This document shows positions 43,922 to 54,599 of a stretch of DNA of 64,000 nucleotides, piece after piece (within the stretch, counting starts at the first letter, position 1; each line of letters starts with the position of its first letter). This stretch comes from Meconema thalassinum. Lineage: Eukaryota > Arthropoda > Insecta > Orthoptera > Tettigoniidae. The notes under the pieces were generated by a model. It saw only the letters and a list, made by a program, of their open reading frames with translations, ran no database searches and had not been told where the DNA came from. The stretch is from positions 125,093,894 to 125,157,893 of the forward strand of contig OX336388.2 in NCBI GenBank assembly GCA_946902985.2. The letters are read 5' to 3'. Made by a program: the position numbers and the translations under genes.

Positions 43922-46145
43922 GGGTAAGTGTACCATTAATCGGCACCTTAAGACGAACCGCGTTACACCATCATGTGTAAAGTCTTTAATATCTACAATA
44001 CTGGTTGCAACTTACGTTGATATGGCACATAAACACCTTTGTATTCGAAATAATATATTCAAGTGCTTGCAAGTACAATCCGTTCATTTCAAAGTAATTT
44101 AATTTACGAGGTGCACCCTTTGTACCAATGATCGGGGGCGCAAGAAAAGCTGAGACCCGGTTATCGACACTCAAGTATACCATTAATCGGCAGTGGCAAC
44201 TAAAATGCTGTTAAGACAAGACAGATTTTATTTCTACCTTAATAATACAACATTTCACCCTAAAAATTGAAACAGTATGTTTACTATTGAAGCACCATTA
44301 AATAACACGCACAAGGACACATTTCATTACAACACAGATTTGTGGTCTTAAGTACAGTAAGCCTATCAAAATAATGTTTACCTTTGTCATAATATTATAA
44401 TTATGCGTACATTTCGTCCATAAGAAACACTGACTCTGAAAAGTTTATTCATTTACACAACTGTGGCATGTGAATGTCAGGGGAGCCAGTTTTTTATTCA
44501 TACTGCAGCACTCTTCATGAAACCATGTTTTGCACTGTACGCACTGTATCATAGGTAATTTTTTTTGTCTTATTCACATATTTCGCAATACCATGAATCC
44601 TCTGCAACATCCAAAGGTTTTTCCCTACTCCTCCTCTTCTGAACGTTATTTTGATGTACAGCTTCCTTATCGTTTGCTTCCTGAACCTTTTTTATTACGA
44701 GTGGCTGTTTTAGGCAAAGTTTTCTTTTCCGCTCCTTGTTCTTCCTTTTTTGATTTTGCTTGCTCCCTTTTCTTTCTACGTTCCTCTAGTTCAGTTTGTT
44801 TTTTAATTTTTTCATCTTCCTTCTTTTCATAGTATCTCATCCATTGTAAAGATGTTGCTACTGCTGGTATCTTCTCCTTCTTTCTCGTCTTCAGAACTGA
44901 CTGATCTCTTGGCCAGAAAAGGATGCTTTTAAAAGGAGACATAACTACCTGAGACGTGGAAGGTGGAGTAGACAGGTGTTTAGAACCCAACTCATTGAAA
45001 TTCCTGCTGTTGCACTTATCGAGTGTTTGATCCGATGCTGTCTCCTGATTTGAACATGTAGGTCCATCGTCTATCATATTGTCCGCTTGAGAATTATGAT
45101 TCAATGTATCTCCAAAAACTTGAGTTGCACTGGTTGCAGATTCTGAATCCATCCCATTGCTATGATTAAAAATACGAGAAAGAGGGATAAATCTACTTTC
45201 TGACGTGGATGCATGACACTTGGATTCTTCACGATTTGTTACAGAGGAATCGATGCATCCTTTAACAGAGTTAAACTCTGGAAGCAAGCACTTCTTTGAC
45301 ATTCGAAGTGGTAAATCTCTGTTGAAGTTATCCGATTGTTCAAACAGTCCCCTATCTAAATCGGATATGCGCCCAGATAATTCTTCAATAGTCCTTCCTG
45401 AGTATGAAGTATTCACACACTCACTTGGATGGGAAATCTCATTTGGAGTGTTTGTTAGGACTCCTTCAAATTCACTGAAATCGTGATTTTCTGAATATAT
45501 CGAATGATCGGCACATACATGTCCTAGTGTTTGGCATTTCTTTTATCAAGCTATAAATAGAAACTGAGTGAAGAATGTATATGCCGATTACTAGTTCAAC
45601 TGTTCTCAATGTATTAAATTTTGATATTTCAAACGGAGGGTTATGATGCGGGAGTTATATATTAAGAAAAGGTGTACTTCCTGGAAGCCTCAGTTGCACT
45701 AGTTATCGGTACACGTGCCGATAACCGGTACGGCTGTAATTTTCTTTGAACTAGTATTCGGCACTGACCGAAAATATAATATAAATAATTAAAATCATGT
45801 TATATGTGTTTTGACTCATGCAACACACAGTTTCGCAACATAATAATTCAAAGTTCAACGGTACTTACATTGCAAAACATGCCGATGTTACGAACACAGA
45901 AGTCCTACTCCTTAACAATCACGTTAGGCAACGACAGTGACATCACCCAAGTTCACTTCAACTGGCAACGTGGCAGAACACCTTCGATACAAGCGCCTCT
46001 AGTGGAGTTTGAATGAATCATGTGTACCTAAGGTTTGTGAAAATCCCAGCAGATGGCAAACCTATTCAGTTAAAGCCTTGATATAGGCATTTAATCGCAA
46101 AAGTGCCGATCACTCGGACAGTGCCGATGAATGGTACATCCACCC
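43922..46145. mobile_element. TA-flanked pogo-like element
   Basis: 2224 bp with terminal repeats gggtaagtgtaccattaatc and gaatggtacatccaccc, flanked by TA (43920-43921 and 46146-46147). Several internal copies of atcggcac/gtgccgat near both ends may be transposase-binding sites. It keeps only the C-terminal part of a transposase. Confidence 0.8.
44480..45480 (-). pseudogene. Pogo-like transposase C-terminal region with PHD-like zinc cluster
   Basis: The minus frame 45416-44667 is open for 249 codons. It has an acidic, serine-rich spacer, the block SPFKSILFWPRDQS, then KEKIPAVATSLQWMRYYEKK and a long basic coiled region. This follows the C-terminal part of insect Tigger/pogo transposases (FK..L.WP, ER.P.V.TS..W). 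After the stop at 44667 another frame reads IQCVQCKTWFHEECC and FTCH, a PHD-like zinc cluster found at the end of some of these proteins. The DDE core and HTH are absent. Confidence 0.65.
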
Positions 46146-46149
46146 TATG

Positions 46150-46868
46150 TAAATTATATTAAAAAACACTGTCATTTACACTTTTTCTTTCTTTATTTAC
46201 AGTATATGTTTTAAGTTATCTAGGGAATTTACAGATCTTCCTCTCCTAAATAGCAGATGTCTCGTATTTTCTCAAACTTTTCACCTGCCAATTTGACGTC
46301 ATAAGGGGTTTTTGATTTCTTTCGGCGGCATATTATTTTTGTTTTGCATTTATTGATTTTCATCACGATATGAAGAGGATGGTGGAGAATAGAGAAGATT
46401 GCAGAGTTGCTGTAAACCAGCCCCAGGGCTGTTAACTTAAAAGAGAGATTTTGATGATGATGATGATAATTGTTGTTTTACGGGGCCTAACATCAAAGTT
46501 ATTGGGCCTAACATCAAGATTATCGGTCCCAAAGAGAGATTTTCATCAATTCCTCTTAGAAAAATAAAACCAGAGAGTGCACAGTATGCCAAATGCCAAT
46601 TTCCACTGTGGATGAATATGATCTGCTACTTTGTCCAAAACTTGATACTGACCAGCATGTTCTCAGAGCAACAAGATAACTTCCCACCATCTGTAGAAAC
46701 ATCAGCTTAAATTATATTGCAAAATTTGTTTGTCAGAAAGTTGCAAGCGGCAAATGAGTTTCTAATCCTCTTCTCTGTCAATCTAGTGGCATCGCCTGGG
46801 AAAAATATCAAGTTTCCAGGGAGTAACGAGGTGTCAAAAGTGGCGGTCAGTGCCAGAACGTTGGAGAC
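46150..46868. other. No gene recognised
   Basis: Contains a possible 3' SINE fragment (46455-46540; gatgatgatgat then two ggcctaacatcaa units). Otherwise unremarkable. Confidence 0.4.
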
Positions 46869-46870
46869 TA

Positions 46871-48588
46871 TACCCCACGTCAGGTCAAGACCTGAGGAAA
46901 ATATCCCTCCGCGCATCTTCTCTCTCTGTCCCTCCGCGCATCTTCTCTCTCTGTCCCGTCTTGTGTTTCCAACATGGCGCGCATCTGATCGAGTGTTTGA
47001 ATCTACCTTAACCACAAAGACTTTATTGCGTTCGGACCTTTGATTCACTTCAATTACGAATTTATCTATGGCATATTCACTGAACCAAATATGTTTTCCT
47101 ATCGTGTCGAAACCCGAGGCTCTGTGTTAATAAAAAAAAAGGATGCTTGTAGTTTTATGTTATCGTGCGATTATTTAAAACATTATAACATTGTGTTAGG
47201 CGAGGAATGACACATGAACGATGAGTGATATAAGAAGACGAAATTACGTGTGTCCTTGAACCCTATGAACCAACTAATTGCTTATTTGTCATCCGTCACC
47301 ATCTTATCTTGCAAAAGATCGAAAGTTGACGGGGAGAATCAGCTGCTTCCTTGAAGGGTTACGACACGTACTCTTGAGAATCAGAAGGCAGAATGATCTA
47401 CTGTTAGTACAAAGACTTATCTGTAACGTGAAGTGGAGGGTAATTATAAAACAAAACAATAATTATACCGCGCATAGGAAAATAATACTGTCAGGTGTAT
47501 ATGCGTATTAGTCATCATCAAAATGTCATTACAAAACATGGCGAGTAGGCTATATATTTTCAGTTGAGCTGACATAGGCTACTAAGAAGTAAACAATCTC
47601 CTATAAATAAGATTAAATGTTAGGATACAACATGTGTATATAACTTACAGATGTTGTCGCTAATCTTCCTCCATTGCTTCTATTCCACTGAGACCGCCGT
47701 CAGATGATTCACTACTATTACTATCACCATTAACTTTCACTGTCACTTTCGTCACATTTGGAATTTCATTCTTGAGAAAAAGAAGAAAGCACTTTCCTAC
47801 GAATTCCACACAGAACAAAATTCTAAATACTGTGACACATGAACCCCCTTTCCTTGTGACGCCGGCCGACTTCTCGCCGGAGACTCACCATGAGCTTTGA
47901 ATTCAGCGCGCACAGAGTCAACACTGTATGTCGAAACGCCAGTCAAGTATGCAGTCTTCTTCACTAACTCTTCTCCTGTCCACTCTGGATTGTCATCCCT
48001 CAACCTACTACAGTATATACATTTAAAATCATTTGTTTGCACCTTTTACTGAACTTCTCCCCACTTTTATTATTTTTGAAGTATTTTGTTGGTGATTCAA
48101 GCTTTACAGCTGCAGTTTGAACACGTTGTCTACTTGAAGGAGCCATCTTGAAGTCCGTGCAATCATAACAGTATTGCCAACGTTTGAACATGATTTGCCA
48201 CAACATTGAATGCGTCGGTTACTCTTTTGCAGCTCAAACAAGGTTTATACAGAACGAAATATAATATAATATCAAATTCGTACCGAATTACTCTGCCTAT
48301 CGTATAAAATACCACTACAAGCAATATTCACGCACACAGTTAATCACATGAAAAGCGAGGTTGGTGCAGCTCCCAGTTAACGAGAAAATGATTAATTTAT
48401 TCATAGATTTATACCAAGGAATTTCTTAAAAGTAATCTAGCCAGTTTATCGAAACATAGCAACATGCGCTGAAACATCTTGTACTGCAAAAACAAGCAGA
48501 AAAAATGAGAACTATTTCCTTGCGCGTTAGCCTTTTCACAGACCAGAACATCAAAGGGACCGCTTAGGTCTTGACCTGACGTTCGGTA
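46871..48588. mobile_element. TA-flanked TIR element with transposase N-terminus
   Basis: Inverted ends taccccacgtcaggtcaaga and tcttgacctgacgttcggta (about 20 of 24 bases), flanked by TA (46869-46870 and 48589-48590). A 25-bp ctccgcgcatcttctctctc unit is doubled near 46912-46960. It carries only the HTH end of a transposase on the minus strand. Confidence 0.7.
47797..48206 (-). pseudogene. Helix-turn-helix N-terminus of an IS630/Tc1-type transposase
   Basis: Two overlapping minus frames: EKFSKRCKQMILNVYTVVG, then DDNPEWTGEELVKKTAYLTG and VSTYSVDSVRAEFKAHGE. The pattern K..ILNVY.....P......TA..TGVS..SV is typical of the DNA-binding region of a DDE transposase group in insects. A frameshift joins the two near 48020. 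No catalytic domain is present. Confidence 0.65.
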
Positions 48589-48954
48589 TAGCAAAAGAAT
48601 GGCCATGCCAACGCATGTATCACCAATGGGTACAGCGTTGAATCATCGAATAAATGTGTGAAAAATCGTATTAACTACGGAAACTGAAAATGTATTACAA
48701 TACAGTGGTCGAGGAAAGGTGGGAGGGTCTATTAGTGGACGGGCGGAAATCAGGTTGGTGCTAAATAAGTCTCCTAATACGATAAGTATTAAAACTTTGC
48801 ACATCCCCTTTGTTTGTCTGTTAAATATACAGTGGCGAGTTTCTATACCTCAAAATTAACTTGAGTGAATTTACGACCATTTAAAATGTATCAATGTCGA
48901 CGGTTTATTATTGAAAACCAAAAGTTTCCGATAACTTATATTTACTCTCTCAGT

Positions 48955-49075
48955 CAGCTGGCATTTGAGGGTGTGCAAATACGAGGGAGCCGTGTCAGTA
49001 GATTTACTGGCACGTTAAAGATCCCCTTCGGGGCAAAATTATGGAACCCCGACGTCTCTAAAAGCGAGAGTACGC
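48955..49075 (+). mobile_element. SINE-E fragment
   Basis: Has cagctggcatttgagggtg, gagggagccgtgtcagtaga, ttaaagatccccttcggggc and cgacgtctctaaaagcgaga, the body of SINE-E without its head. It interrupts or abuts the transposase remnant at 49076-49837. Confidence 0.75.
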
Positions 49076-49837
49076 TGTTTCTCTGATATACATCAAACTG
49101 AGCGTCTTCACTATCCGACACAATGTCAGTTAAATGATGATACAAAGCTTTCCATTGCCGGAAGAAAAACTTATCCAAGGGCTGTATTTTCCATGTAGTG
49201 CCGGAAAGAATCTGGAGAATTTCTATACTGTTGCCTGAAAGAATGTCTTCAAGACAGCTTTTATCACTATAAGTAGTCCAGGAATCTAATAGTAGCAAAC
49301 ACTTCTCTTCTGCAAATGGGAAAAAGAATTCTTTAAACCAATATTTTAATTCCTTTTTCCCCCATTTTTCCTGATTTTGTGGCTGTTACCGGTGAAACAT
49401 CTTTGGAAACTCTCTGGCCGAATGTTCCAGTTGCCTCCTTTAGTACAATGAATAATTTCGGGAAAAGTGTACCGGCCATACTAATATATGGCATAATTGT
49501 GTACGAATGGGTGAGTGCATGAACTGATTGAGCAACTGTTTCTGTATGTTTGTCACTAATGAACGATAGTCCTTATCGCTTTTATTTCGTGCACGGAACC
49601 ACTCTAATCTGTATTGTATATTGAAGAAGGGGTGTAGTCTAAAAATCGCTTTGTAGCTGCTTCTACAAATTTCTTTGCGACTCGATATTTTTCGTCTTCT
49701 TCTTGCAGATACGTACGGGATATATATTCGATGTCGCAGCGCCTAAAATAAGCAACAACACCACCAGAGTTTCTCCCTCCCGTTTCATTGTCACCATACA
49801 CTATCACATCACTACCATTGAGCTGTCTGAATAACAT
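49076..49837 (-). pseudogene. Pogo-group DDE transposase remnant
   Basis: Minus strand, several frames: YRVAKKFVEAATKRFLDYTP and IYNTD (first catalytic D), then SVHALTHSYTIMPYISMAG, LFIVLKEATGTFG, ATKSGKMGEKG, LLLDSW (second D) and SGTTWKIQPLDKFFFRQWK (third D, IQPLD). This D-D-D layout is the DDE_1 (CENP-B/pogo-like) core. The same protein type occurs at 52260-54736. Frameshifts and stops inactivate it. Confidence 0.78.
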
Positions 49838-49945
49838 GTAGGCCTGCTGTATTACCCCTTTATAGGGCTGAACTATTATTAATATATTTTATTTGCGTTT
49901 ATTTAATTATTTTATCCTAATTTTAATTTATACATTTTGTGTTAT

Positions 49946-50318
49946 ACCGACAGTAGTGGCTACGCTGCCTAAAGCTCAGCATTAGGTTATGGGGCCAAGC
50001 TCTCTGCTGACTCGGTAGACGCGTGGGTTCGAGCCCCACCGTCGGCCGTCCTTGAAATGGTTTTCCGTGGTTTCCCATTTTCAACAAGGGGCAAATGCTG
50101 GGACGGTACCTTCTGACAGGCCACGGCCGCTTCCTTCCACATCCTTGCCCAGTTTCATTCACCATCATTCATTTCATCTCTCATTAACTCCTCTCATGAG
50201 GTTGGCGTCAGGAAGGGCATCTGGCCGTAAAAATCATCGCCACAAAGACTTCCATCGCATCTCGTCCCCGACCCCGTTGGAAAACGGGAATAATAAGGGG
50301 TAGCCATACATTACATAC
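49946..50318 (+). mobile_element. SINE-A, complete, with 14-bp TSD
   Basis: Full + strand copy with A-box-like head, B box gggttcgagccccaccg, a body with gggacggtaccttctgacag, the module ggttggcgtcaggaagggca and a tail ending tacattacatac. TSD acattttgtgttat at 49932-49945 and 50319-50332. Confidence 0.9.
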
Positions 50319-50319
50319 A

Positions 50320-50575
50320 CATTTTGTGTTATCTTTTTAATTTTTATGTTTATATACTTTTATAATTTTATTTTTGTATAATTTTTATGAAATATTTTTA
50401 TAATTCTAATTTTGTAAGCTTATTTTTTTATTTTAAATTGTAAAAGCTTATTTAATTTTGATTGTAATTTTAATTTTTGCAAGCATATTTATTTTCAATT
50501 TTAATTTTTTTCATCATATTTAATTTTTAAGTTTCAATTTTAATCGTATCTGTAAAGGGAATTAAATTTCATCAA
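50320..50575. repeat. AT-rich low-complexity tract
   Basis: Degenerate repeats of taattttaatttt and gtaagcttattt words. No coding potential. The next stretch to 51030 also shows no gene. Confidence 0.75.
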
Positions 50576-51029
50576 GCATCTTTTTCACGGAAATCACGTA
50601 ATGCATACTCTAGAACTGCTCTCTCAAAGGAACATACAGTATGTTAACTGCCTAGCACAGAGCGCTCAGGGTTACGCGTTCGCTTCAGCTGGTCACCAGG
50701 GCTGTCCACGTCGATCTATATGCTAGCGCGTGCAATCCTATTAGAAATCTCCGTGCCGATTTCAGGACCTTCTAGTTCGAAATGGCAGCTAATATTTTGT
50801 ACATCGCTAATTTATGGTTTCCTCATCATATCTACGAAATTTCATTGTCGGTTTCGATATGACTGTATGGACAGTTCCCTTGTTAGACGGTATTTAAAGG
50901 TGCTCAAATACAATAGCCCCATGTCAGTAGGTTTGTCAAGCAAAACAACTCGTGTGGTTATTTAAGGCAGTACATGATTCACAACTAAGTACTAAAACAA
51001 TAACAGTGGAGTACAATATTATAACGTTA

Positions 51030-51222
51030 AAAGAAAGGAAGGAAACTTGTAGTTTTAAGTGACCTTTAATCTTGTAATCGTGAGCTGGGACCTCCTTTTT
51101 AATGTGGAATCCGAAATACAGGACATGACATTTCACTTCGAAATTCTCACATGCATTGACCGGGAATCGAACTCTTCGTGCGAGGCGAATAGCTTGACCA
51201 CTGCGCCACCACGCCACTATTA
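51030..51222 (-). mobile_element. SINE-F
   Basis: Complement has gcgtggtggcgcagtggtca (A box region) and gagttcgattcccggtca (B box), followed by a unique body (gaaatgtcatgtcctgtatt). A sixth tRNA-derived SINE type; no second copy in this window. Confidence 0.7.
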
Positions 51223-51334
51223 TACCGTTGCCTGTACTGCACATGAGATGGTACCCAAAATATCCGAGAATTTGATTGAACGGGTCAAACCAGTAGGATG
51301 ACAATCTGCCACTAGGTGTCTTGAGGTATATATC

Positions 51335-51725
51335 TTAGCTACTGTGGTACAAAGTTGCGTGATCTTTGGCGCATTCAGTTGAGAGTTGTAGTGGTGTGTG
51401 TCGGTACGCGTTCAGAACCCGTTGCGATCCCACTCGCATGTCTTGAATGTAGTCAAAAAGTCTCCCTTTCATCGCGATTTTCATCTTCAGGAACGGATAG
51501 AAGTCCCACGGGGCTAGGTCTGGCGAGTAGGGAGGGTCGCGGATTGTTGCCATGTTTTTGGCCAAGAATTCCTTCACAACGAGGGATGTGTGCTCGGGGG
51601 CGTTGTCAGGGTGCACCTACCAGTCTCTTTTTCCACAACCCTGGCTGTTTCTCCCCTCAAGTCGCCTCAAATCCTCGCAGACATGTACCGTACAACAGCG
51701 TTAATCTGTTACAAACATCGTGAAC
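51335..51725 (-). pseudogene. Mariner transposase C-terminal half
   Basis: Minus strand: CLRGFE..GEKQPGLWKK-type text at the upstream end, then HPDNAPEHTSLVVKEFLAKN (second catalytic D) and PPYSPDLAPWDFYPFLKMK (third catalytic D of DD34D mariners), then a degraded end. The N-terminal HTH and first D are absent. Distinct from the mariner type at 30880. Confidence 0.85.
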
Positions 51726-53321
51726 TGTCTGTCTTCGTGAATCACGTCGCTCACTTTCATGATCCGGTGATGTGCATGTCGACGGTCCACAAAATGTTTG
51801 TCATCTTCCACAGACTGCTGGCCTTAAAGCTCTTGAACCACTGAAACAAACAAGAATTGTCATATGGAATGTGCGAAGTCTATATATGGCTGGGAAACTT
51901 GCAAACGTTGAATCAGAAATGCAACGCTTGGTTATCAAGATTTTGGGCCTTACAAGGGAAGTCTCTGAACCGGGGAATCGCGGATCCTGCTGGAACTTTG
52001 CAGATACGTTGCGTGAGCCAAACTAGGCAGAACCGTGAAGAAAAATCTTTCGAAAATTAACTTCCCCTTCTACTAGATGAATAATTAAGATTTACACGTT
52101 TAAATTGGCGCGCCAGTGGCGTGATCTTCATTGGCTGCGTCAGAGGTTGCTTCCCAACCGTACTGTGCTTCCCGGCCTACGGCGTACAGTCACTGAATGA
52201 GAGGCGACAGACCCGGCATACGCTTATATCCGTATACGGAGAGTGTCCCATGCATTGCATTATGAATGTTAACATTGGAAAAGTTATATGTTGTCTGGAG
52301 GAAAAATATAGAAAATGTATGGAAAGGCCTCTCAGCATTCAAGAACAGGACCTGTTAGACAGTTTGGATGGTTTTGTGCCTATCTGGCTTTCCTCTCTTG
52401 TAACAAGTGTGTTAGGTATGAAATACAAACAAAATGCTGTTGAGTATTGCAAAAGCGGTAAGAGGCATCCGCTTTCCTTTTCGTCGGTAAAATGTAAGTT
52501 CTACCGTTTAAGAAGTAAGAAAGATTTATATTTGTGGGCAGAGCGAGTGAAAAGGGGCGGCACCCACCGCGACAAATTGAAGAGAATAACATGTGCCTTA
52601 AAAGCCCAATTTGACATTGCCCATCGGAATAATGACGTAATATGTGACGTGACAATTCAGCAATGAGCTATGCTAGCTGCGCACGACATAAAATGTACAG
52701 GGTTTAAAGCCATTCCTGGGTGCAGCACTTTAAGGATCGCCATAATATCACTTCGCGAAAAATAGCAACTGTGGTGATATCAAAGAATGCCCATCGAGAA
52801 CTGGATATTATGTCAGCAGCAGAAATATTCGTAGAAGAGGTCACGTCGGTTCTAGATTCTCTCGGCCCTGGAAATGTATGTACTGTAATAATGATCAAAG
52901 TGGGTTCAATTTGGAGATGTGTTCGGGTAGGACACTGGCTATAAAAGGGTCGAAAACGGTTTGCTCCAAAGTGCAATGAGTGGGGGTCACAACGCACAGT
53001 TATACAATAATACCAACTGTAACAGCAGCGGGCAAGCTGCTTGGACCTCTCTTCATAATTTGAAAGAACCAAAAGGTGTGTTTGGTAAAAGGGTGAAAGA
53101 AACTATGTTTGCACATGACAATATTTACGTTGTTCCTAAAAAATCTGGCAAAATGGGATCCGCACAATTGAAGAATTGTTTCATAATGTTTTCAAACAGC
53201 ATGTACCGTCTGGCCTTGTAGCACTCCTTCTGAATTCCTTTTCTGGACATAAATTGTTAGAAAGTGAAGAGCGCATACGACTGATGATCATCCCTCCTGG
53301 GACCACAGCCTATTGGATGTA

Positions 53322-54599
53322 CCGTATTTCCTCGCATAGTCGTCGCCACCGCGTAATCGTCGCACCCCACTTTTCAAACACTAAATAGGTTTATAAAATT
53401 TCCTCACATAATCGTCGCATAGCATATTTGTATTTGTGCGCCAGTCAGTTGCACATACTGCCGCGACTTTATAACTTGGCATGACTTTGTCAGAAGAAAA
53501 ATATCTCGTCTGTATGCTTGCGGGCTATGAACTGTGACGCGAGCGGCAAGCTTCGTCACTTAGCACATTCCGCGAGCGTATAATCTGGCGTGATCTTGTC
53601 AGCAGAAAGTAGGCCTAATCTCGTATTTATGCCTGCGGGCTATGAACTGTGACGTGAACGGCCAGCGCACAATCCGCGAGCTTATAGGCCTAATCTGGCG
53701 TGATCTTGTCAGCAGAAAGTAGGCCTAATCTCGTCTTTATGCCTGCGGACTATGAACTGTGACGCGAACGGCCAGCGCACATTCCGCAAGCTTATAGGCC
53801 TAATCTGCGTGATCTTGACAGCAGAAAGTAGGCCTAACCTCGTCCTTATGCCTGCGGGCTATGAACTGTGACGCGAACGGCCAAGGCACATTCCGCGAAC
53901 TTATAGGCCTAATCTGGTGTGATCTTGTCAGCAGAAAGTAGGCCTAATCTCGTCTTTATGCCTGCGGGGGCTATGAACTGTGATGCGAACGACCAGCGCA
54001 CATTCCGCGAGCTGATAGGCCTATTCTCATCTTTATGCCTGCGGGCTATGAACTGTGACGCGAGCGGCCAGCGCACATTCCGCGGACTTATCGGCCTAAT
54101 CTGACGTGATCTTGTCAGCGGAAAGTAATCTCGTATTTATGCCTGCGGGCTATGAACCGCGACGCGAACGGCCAGCGCACATTCCGCGACTTATCGGCCT
54201 AATCTGACGTGATCTCGTCAGCGGAAAGTAATCTCGTCTTTATGCCTGCGGGCTATGAACTGTGACACGAGCGGCCAGCGCACATTTCGCGACTTATCGG
54301 CCTAATCTGACGTGATCTCGTCAGCGGAAAGTAAATCTAGTCTTTATGCCTGCGGGCTATGAACCGCGACGCTAACGGCCATCTTCGTCAGCACATTCCG
54401 CGATCTTTAACCTGTCGTGACCTTGTTAGAAGAAAGAAGCCTGTCTCTGACTCACGCTACGCAAATGACTGGCCCGTGCAGCAAATAATGATACAGTACA
54501 TTTTATTGAACTTAAATATTCTTCGCATAATCGTCGCACCCTGCTTTTTTCCACGAATTTTAGGCTCAAAAAGTGAGACGATTATGCGAGGAAATACGG
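53322..54599. mobile_element. TA-flanked MITE carrying a tandem array
   Basis: Ends ccgtatttcctcgcatagtc and gcgaggaaatacgg are inverted repeats, flanked by TA (53320-53321 and 54600-54601). Inner copies of ataatcgtcgcac occur near both ends. The middle is a tandem array. Removing the MITE and one TA restores transposase codons LDVYGFRVW. Confidence 0.9.
53500..54420 (+). repeat. Nine tandem units of about 110 bp inside the MITE
   Basis: Anchors gggctatgaac recur near 53521, 53636, 53747, 53857, 53969, 54047, 54146, 54249 and 54353 (spacing 115, 111, 110, 112, 78, 99, 103 and 104). Each unit holds gaacggccagcgcacattcc, cttataggcctaatctg and gtgatcttgtcagcagaaag. The later units have lost the second taggcctaatc. 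Confidence 0.92.

Noticed and set aside
44530..44832. 100-codon + frame rich in Phe and Ser
   Set aside because: Shadow of the basic C-terminal tail of the minus-strand pogo-like transposase.
53500..54420. Possible CRISPR-like array (regular 110-bp units)
   Set aside because: The units are contiguous and wholly repeated with no unique spacers, inside a TA-flanked MITE of a eukaryotic genome. A minisatellite.
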